NCBI GenBank assembly: GCA_003486645.1
Contig: DNGI01000152.1
Coordinates: 1 to 5,720, forward strand
Direction: 5' to 3'
DNA from: Cyanobacteria bacterium UBA11370
Lineage (GTDB): Bacteria; Cyanobacteriota; Cyanobacteriia; Cyanobacteriales; Coleofasciculaceae
Length of the DNA stretch: 5,720 bases
The stretch's first letter is position 1. Every line of letters begins with the position of its first letter. Both the position numbers and the translations under genes were made by a program. Below are positions 1-5,720 of the stretch, piece after piece. The notes beneath the pieces were generated by a model. The model saw only the letters and a list, made by a program, of their open reading frames with translations, was not told the DNA's origin and searched no databases.

Positions 1-27
1 CCCCATCTCCCCATCTCCCCATCCCCC
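1..27. repeat. C-rich tandem octamer repeat (CCCCATCT)
   Basis: Three tandem units of CCCCATCT, the last imperfect, give C-runs at 1-4, 9-12, 17-20 and 23-27 separated by 4, 4 and 2 nt. They resemble the short tandem repeats seen in intergenic DNA of filamentous cyanobacteria. The complementary strand has four G-runs with short loops, which fits a G-quadruplex pattern. The array may begin before the window. Three copies of CCCTTCA follow at 31-37, 49-55 and 63-69. Confidence 0.7.
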
Positions 28-103
28 TTACCCTTCACAAGGTCTATCCCCTTCATAAATAACCCTTCAAACTGCTCTATAGTCGCCTACAACCCTTTTG
101 TGT

Positions 104-109
104 TACAAT
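104..109 (+). promoter_or_regulatory. possible -10 element of gyrB promoter
   Basis: TACAAT matches a bacterial -10 hexamer at five of six positions. It would place the transcript start near 116, leaving a leader of about 60 nt. No good -35 hexamer lies at the right distance (81-86 reads AGTCGC), so this is a weak prediction. A perfect TATAAT at 156-161 is less likely to be the promoter because it abuts the ribosome binding site. Confidence 0.3.
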
Positions 110-113
110 TTGG

Positions 114-148
114 GAGCGTTTTGCCATTTTGAACAATCAAAACGGCTC
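114..148 (+). promoter_or_regulatory. inverted repeat in gyrB leader
   Basis: GAGCGTTTTG (114-123) pairs with CAAAAC and GCTC (138-143 and 145-148), giving ten base pairs with one bulged G and a 14-nt loop. It lies 13 nt before the gyrB ribosome binding site. It could be an mRNA leader hairpin or a protein-binding dyad. There is no following T-run on either strand, so it does not look like an intrinsic terminator. Confidence 0.45.
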
Positions 149-160
149 AAAGCTTTATAA

Positions 161-3754
<3,594 letters not shown>

Positions 3755-3777
3755 TTGGTTTTGGTACTTTAGGGTAA

Positions 3778-3825
3778 GGGGAATCTATCTTGGTTCCCCA
3801 AGCAGCATAAGCTACCTGTGCTTTT
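3778..3825 (+). terminator. possible weak gyrB terminator region
   Basis: Small overlapping hairpins lie 24-71 nt after the gyrB stop. GGGGAA (3778-3783) pairs with TTCCCC (3794-3799); CTTGG (3789-3793) could instead pair with CCAAG (3798-3802). AAGCA (3800-3804) can pair with TGCTT (3819-3823), which runs into four T at 3822-3825. None is a strong stem followed by a long T-tract, so termination here is uncertain. Confidence 0.3.
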
Positions 3826-3846
3826 AAATTGCCCTTTGAAATAGAT

Positions 3847-3879
3847 AGGGAGAGGGGGAGAGAGGGGGAGGGGGAGAGG
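3847..3879 (+). repeat. 33-nt purine tract with four G-runs
   Basis: All bases are A or G. AGAGGGGGAG is repeated exactly in tandem (3851-3860 and 3861-3870). G-runs at 3848-3850, 3854-3858, 3864-3868 and 3870-3874 with loops of 3, 5 and 1 nt fit a G-quadruplex pattern on the + strand. It lies between the convergent ends of gyrB and the rubredoxin-MBL gene. Confidence 0.75.
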
Positions 3880-3959
3880 TTTTAACGGTTTGTTTCCTAA
3901 GTGAATACTATCAAATTGAAATGCAAGGGCAGCTTACTATTGAACTCTACTTTCACTAT

Positions 3960-4667
3960 CTATTTATCAAGTAGACGCTTGAAATCTTGATGCCAGCTAT
4001 CAAACTCTGTAATAAAGTTGTATCCACATACAATCTCAAGCGATCGCCCCGAAACAACCTCAAGTATCCGTGATGCGCGGTTACGTGTTTCCTTTTGTGA
4101 TCCAAAGGGGTTAAATCGCATATTCTGCCCTGGTGGAAAGGCATAATCACAGATAAACAGAACCTTATCATAAATATAGATAGTAAAGCCTGGTGAGTGT
4201 CCGCCAATATAAAAAGCCTCAATACCATGCTCTACAAAATCATCAGTAAATCGGTGATCAACAGGAAATGGTTTAGCTAGAGGTTGTTCAGCATCAAGAG
4301 CATGAAGGTAAACTTTCGCATCCCATAACTCACGATACTGGTTAGATGCGCCCAGGAAATCTTTATGGGTGAAATAAATCGCTTGTACTGGATCGAGATC
4401 TCGATTGAAAGCGGATGGACAATCAATCCAGACTCCACCATCTTGTGTTTCAATACGATAAGCAGCGTGTTCTAGACCCAAACGAGGCACAGATAGCAAT
4501 TGAGTAACGTCATTATTGACTCGGTGAGGTGTGACTCGATAGGTTCGTTCTGCCTCATCCCAACTGACAAATTGTTCATGACTTACTCCGCAGAACGGAC
4601 AAACATCGGGCATTTCACCAATCATATTATAGCCACAAACGATACAAACCCACTGCTCAGATTCCAT
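3960..4667 (-). CDS. rubredoxin-domain / MBL-fold-like protein
   Basis: This 235-aa cytoplasmic-type protein (no signal peptide or membrane segment) starts with a rubrerythrin-type rubredoxin domain: WVCIVCGY (6-13) and CPFCG (23-27), four cysteines (8, 11, 23, 26) that should bind one iron. Residues from about 50 resemble a metallo-beta-lactamase fold: a beta-rich start ending in GGVWIDCP (77-84), FTHKDF (99-104), GGHSPGFTIYIY (155-166) and LFICDYAF (170-177). The canonical HxHxDH metal motif is reduced to His101, with Asp103, Leu105 and Gly106 at the other positions, while His157 and Asp174 remain. A normal di-metal hydrolase site is therefore unlikely. By analogy with rubredoxin and flavodiiron systems, an electron-transfer or redox role can be suggested, but the substrate is unknown. 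ATG at 4667 is chosen over the TTG at 4682 because the TTG overlaps the ribosome binding site. It is convergent with gyrB and divergent from the CDF gene. Confidence 0.88.
   Translation of the reverse strand: MESEQWVCIVCGYNMIGEMPDVCPFCGVSHEQFVSWDEAERTYRVTPHRVNNDVTQLLSVPRLGLEHAAYRIETQDGGVWIDCPSAFNRDLDPVQAIYFTHKDFLGASNQYRELWDAKVYLHALDAEQPLAKPFPVDHRFTDDFVEHGIEAFYIGGHSPGFTIYIYDKVLFICDYAFPPGQNMRFNPFGSQKETRNRASRILEVVSGRSLEIVCGYNFITEFDSWHQDFKRLLDK
4040..4047. repeat. HIP1 octamer
   Basis: GCGATCGC within the 3' part of the rubredoxin-MBL gene. Confidence 0.9.
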
Positions 4668-4673
4668 GGTAGA

Positions 4674-4678
4674 CTCCT
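4674..4678 (-). promoter_or_regulatory. ribosome binding site deciding the rubredoxin-MBL start
   Basis: On the minus strand AGGAG lies six bases before the ATG at 4667. This fixes the start at that ATG, since the in-frame TTG five codons upstream lies at the edge of the same site. Confidence 0.75.
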
Positions 4679-4714
4679 GCAAAAATCTTCAGTTCAAAAA
4701 AGTAGTAATAATGG

Positions 4715-4720
4715 ATTATA
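4715..4720 (-). promoter_or_regulatory. possible -10 element for the rubredoxin-MBL gene
   Basis: A perfect TATAAT reads on the minus strand 48-53 nt before the ATG, giving a leader of about 40 nt. No convincing -35 hexamer is found 16-18 nt further upstream, so the promoter may depend on an activator or the match may be chance in AT-rich DNA. Confidence 0.4.
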
Positions 4721-4732
4721 AATTCTACACAA

Positions 4733-4761
4733 TTGCTCATTTATCACGGCTTGAATATAAC
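4733..4761 (+). promoter_or_regulatory. possible promoter of the CDF gene
   Basis: TTGCTC (4733-4738) and TATAAC (4756-4761) are 17 nt apart, with three and five of six consensus matches. Transcription would begin near 4768. A small dyad, TCTAG (4763-4767) with CTAGA (4775-4779), overlaps this start region and could be an operator half-site pair. Both are weak predictions. Confidence 0.35.
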
Positions 4762-4779
4762 CTCTAGGATTTATCTAGA

Positions 4780-4802
4780 ATTCATCATTGATAATTCATC
4801 AT
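4780..4802. repeat. ATTCATCAT direct repeat before the CDF gene
   Basis: ATTCATCAT occurs at 4780-4788 and 4794-4802, 14 nt apart, followed by a related CATCATTCA at 4804-4812. The repeat fills the place where a ribosome binding site would be expected for the ATG at 4816. Confidence 0.6.
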
Positions 4803-4815
4803 CCATCATTCAATA

Positions 4816-5508
4816 ATGCACCAACACTCTACTTCCTGTATTCATCACACAACTCCCACCCATCAGTCAGTACCACCAAGGAATAAAGTTAAATTACTCA
4901 TTACAGCTCTAATTTTAATGGGTAGCTTTGGTTTGGTAGAATTAGGAGCAGGATTGTTCAGTCATAGTCTAGCGCTTTTAGCTGATGCGGGTCACATGGC
5001 ATCCGCTAGTTTTGCCCTAGTGCTGGCATTATTGGCAACTTGGATAGCACGAGGAAGGAATTCTAGCGGTATTGCACCGAGTAATCATTGGATTGAATTC
5101 GTAGCTGCGTTGTGCAATGGAGTGGTACTGGTAGCGATCGCTTCTTGGGTGGGATGGGAAGCGATTGAGCGACTACAATCTCCTAGTGTGGAAATTCTAA
5201 GTTTACCCATGTTAGCAACAGCTACCGTCGGATTTGGGGTTAATAGCGTTAATATTTTATTACTGCATAAAGATAGTCACCATGACTTGAATATCCGGGG
5301 AGCTTTTCTACACGTCCTTGCGGATGCGGCGAGTTCAATTGGTGTTATTTTAGGAGCGATCGCGGTTTGGGCATTAGGTTGGCTCTGGGCTGATGGGGCG
5401 ATTAGTTTATTCGTAGCAGCATTAATTATTATTAGTGCAGTTCCTTTAATTATTCAAAGTCTCAAAGCTCTGCTAGAAAAGTCTGTTGAAGATTCGTTTT
5501 TTGAATAG
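4816..5508 (+). CDS. short CDF-family (CzcD/ZitB-like) cation transporter
   Basis: Cation diffusion facilitators export Zn2+ and related metals across the inner membrane by proton exchange. This 230-aa protein has a His-rich N-terminus (His2, 4, 10, 11, 16) and six predicted membrane segments near 27-47, 52-77, 93-113, 128-150, 162-187 and 189-213. Family motifs include SHSLALLADAGHM (49-61), a His-containing loop HKDSHHDLN (151-159) and GAFLHVLADAASS (162-174). The TM5 metal pair His166/Asp170 is intact. The TM2 pair is not: His60 is present but the usual Asp four residues on is Ala64. The protein stops about 17 residues after TM6, so the roughly 80-90 aa C-terminal metal-binding domain of typical 300-aa members is missing. 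The ATG is the first in frame after a stop at 4792-4794 and has no clear Shine-Dalgarno. It may be a variant subfamily, a subunit working with another CDF, or a decaying gene; metal specificity cannot be told. Confidence 0.85.
   Translation: MHQHSTSCIHHTTPTHQSVPPRNKVKLLITALILMGSFGLVELGAGLFSHSLALLADAGHMASASFALVLALLATWIARGRNSSGIAPSNHWIEFVAALCNGVVLVAIASWVGWEAIERLQSPSVEILSLPMLATATVGFGVNSVNILLLHKDSHHDLNIRGAFLHVLADAASSIGVILGAIAVWALGWLWADGAISLFVAALIIISAVPLIIQSLKALLEKSVEDSFFE
5134..5141. repeat. HIP1 octamer
   Basis: GCGATCGC in the CDF gene, coding for part of predicted TM3. Confidence 0.9.
5356..5363. repeat. HIP1 octamer
   Basis: GCGATCGC in the CDF gene, coding for part of predicted TM5. Confidence 0.9.
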
Positions 5509-5586
5509 TTGGCAACGGATGGGGTAACAGATGTAGTGGATGGATTGTCGGTTTCTTCCTCAGAGTTCAATACTTCAAAATAAAAG

Positions 5587-5607
5587 GGAAAGCTCAACGT
5601 TCTTTCC
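5587..5607 (+). terminator. possible weak terminator after the CDF gene
   Basis: GGAAAG (5587-5592) pairs with CTTTCC (5602-5607) around a 9-nt loop, 79 nt after the CDF stop. The following DNA is T-rich but has no continuous T-run. GTTCTTTC is also directly repeated at 5599-5606 and 5613-5620. The rest of 5509-5720 shows no gene I can support. Confidence 0.3.
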
Positions 5608-5702
5608 TCATTGTTCTTTCACCTTGCTCCAAATCGATTTCTCATTTAGGCTGCTTATCCCTGGCAGTATTGCCTCAGAGCGAGCTTAACACGACACAAC
5701 CT

Positions 5703-5720
5703 ATCCGTTACATCCGTTAC
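5703..5720. repeat. tandem 9-nt repeat at window end
   Basis: ATCCGTTAC occurs twice in direct contact (5703-5711, 5712-5720) and runs to the last base of the window, so a longer array may continue beyond it. Confidence 0.55.

Noticed and set aside
3956..4228. Minus-strand open frame overlapping the rubredoxin-MBL gene in another frame
   Set aside because: The overlapping frame has clear rubredoxin and MBL motifs; this one has none.
4680..4682. TTG at 4682 as start of the rubredoxin-MBL gene
   Set aside because: It is immediately before AGGAG, which is well placed for the ATG at 4667, and would add five unconserved residues.
4500..4721. Plus-strand open frame of 73 codons opposite the rubredoxin domain
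   Set aside because: Antisense to the cysteine motifs of a well-supported gene.
5440..5600. Minus-strand frame of about 46 codons from a TTG after a GAGGAAAG, overlapping the CDF 3' end
   Set aside because: It has a possible ribosome binding site but needs a TTG start, overlaps a real gene antisense and shows no domain.
5540..5689. Plus-strand open frame of 49 codons after the CDF gene
   Set aside because: Short, no ribosome binding site, low-complexity Ser/Phe-rich translation without similarity that I recognise.

Overview
The window reads as a piece of a cyanobacterial chromosome. Seven perfect copies of the HIP1 octamer GCGATCGC lie in 5.7 kb (starting at 1067, 1491, 3480, 3678, 4040, 5134 and 5356), a density typical of cyanobacteria. 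The host-type genes fit this: a GyrB whose non-intein part is 641 aa, the usual cyanobacterial size. I cannot name the genus from sequence alone.

Layout. Positions 1-175 are a non-coding leader with C-rich short repeats, a possible promoter and a strong inverted repeat. Positions 176-3754 (+) are gyrB, the B subunit of DNA gyrase, interrupted in frame by a 551-residue intein (1673-3325). Positions 3755-3959 are a convergent intergenic region with small hairpins and a 33-nt all-purine tract. Positions 3960-4667 (-) encode a protein joining a rubrerythrin-type rubredoxin domain to a metallo-beta-lactamase (MBL)-like fold with a degenerate metal site. Positions 4668-4815 are a divergent promoter region. 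Positions 4816-5508 (+) encode a short cation diffusion facilitator (CDF)-like membrane protein without the usual C-terminal domain. Positions 5509-5720 hold no gene I can support.

The most notable element is the gyrB intein. It sits directly before the metal-binding DxDxD acids of the GyrB Toprim domain, so unspliced protein should have no gyrase function. It has Ser1, a TxxH block B, two LAGLIDADG motifs with their acidic residues, and a terminal Asn followed by Thr. The usual penultimate His is replaced by Lys, and the usual block F His is replaced by Glu. Between the N-terminal splicing half and the endonuclease core lies what looks like an XRE/HTH_3-type helix-turn-helix. No HIP1 site occurs inside the intein, which fits an element of foreign origin.

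The three genes do not form an obvious pathway. gyrB and the rubredoxin-MBL gene converge; the rubredoxin-MBL and CDF genes diverge from a 148-bp region and could share regulation. A link between iron/redox chemistry and metal transport is conceivable there but is not shown by the sequence.
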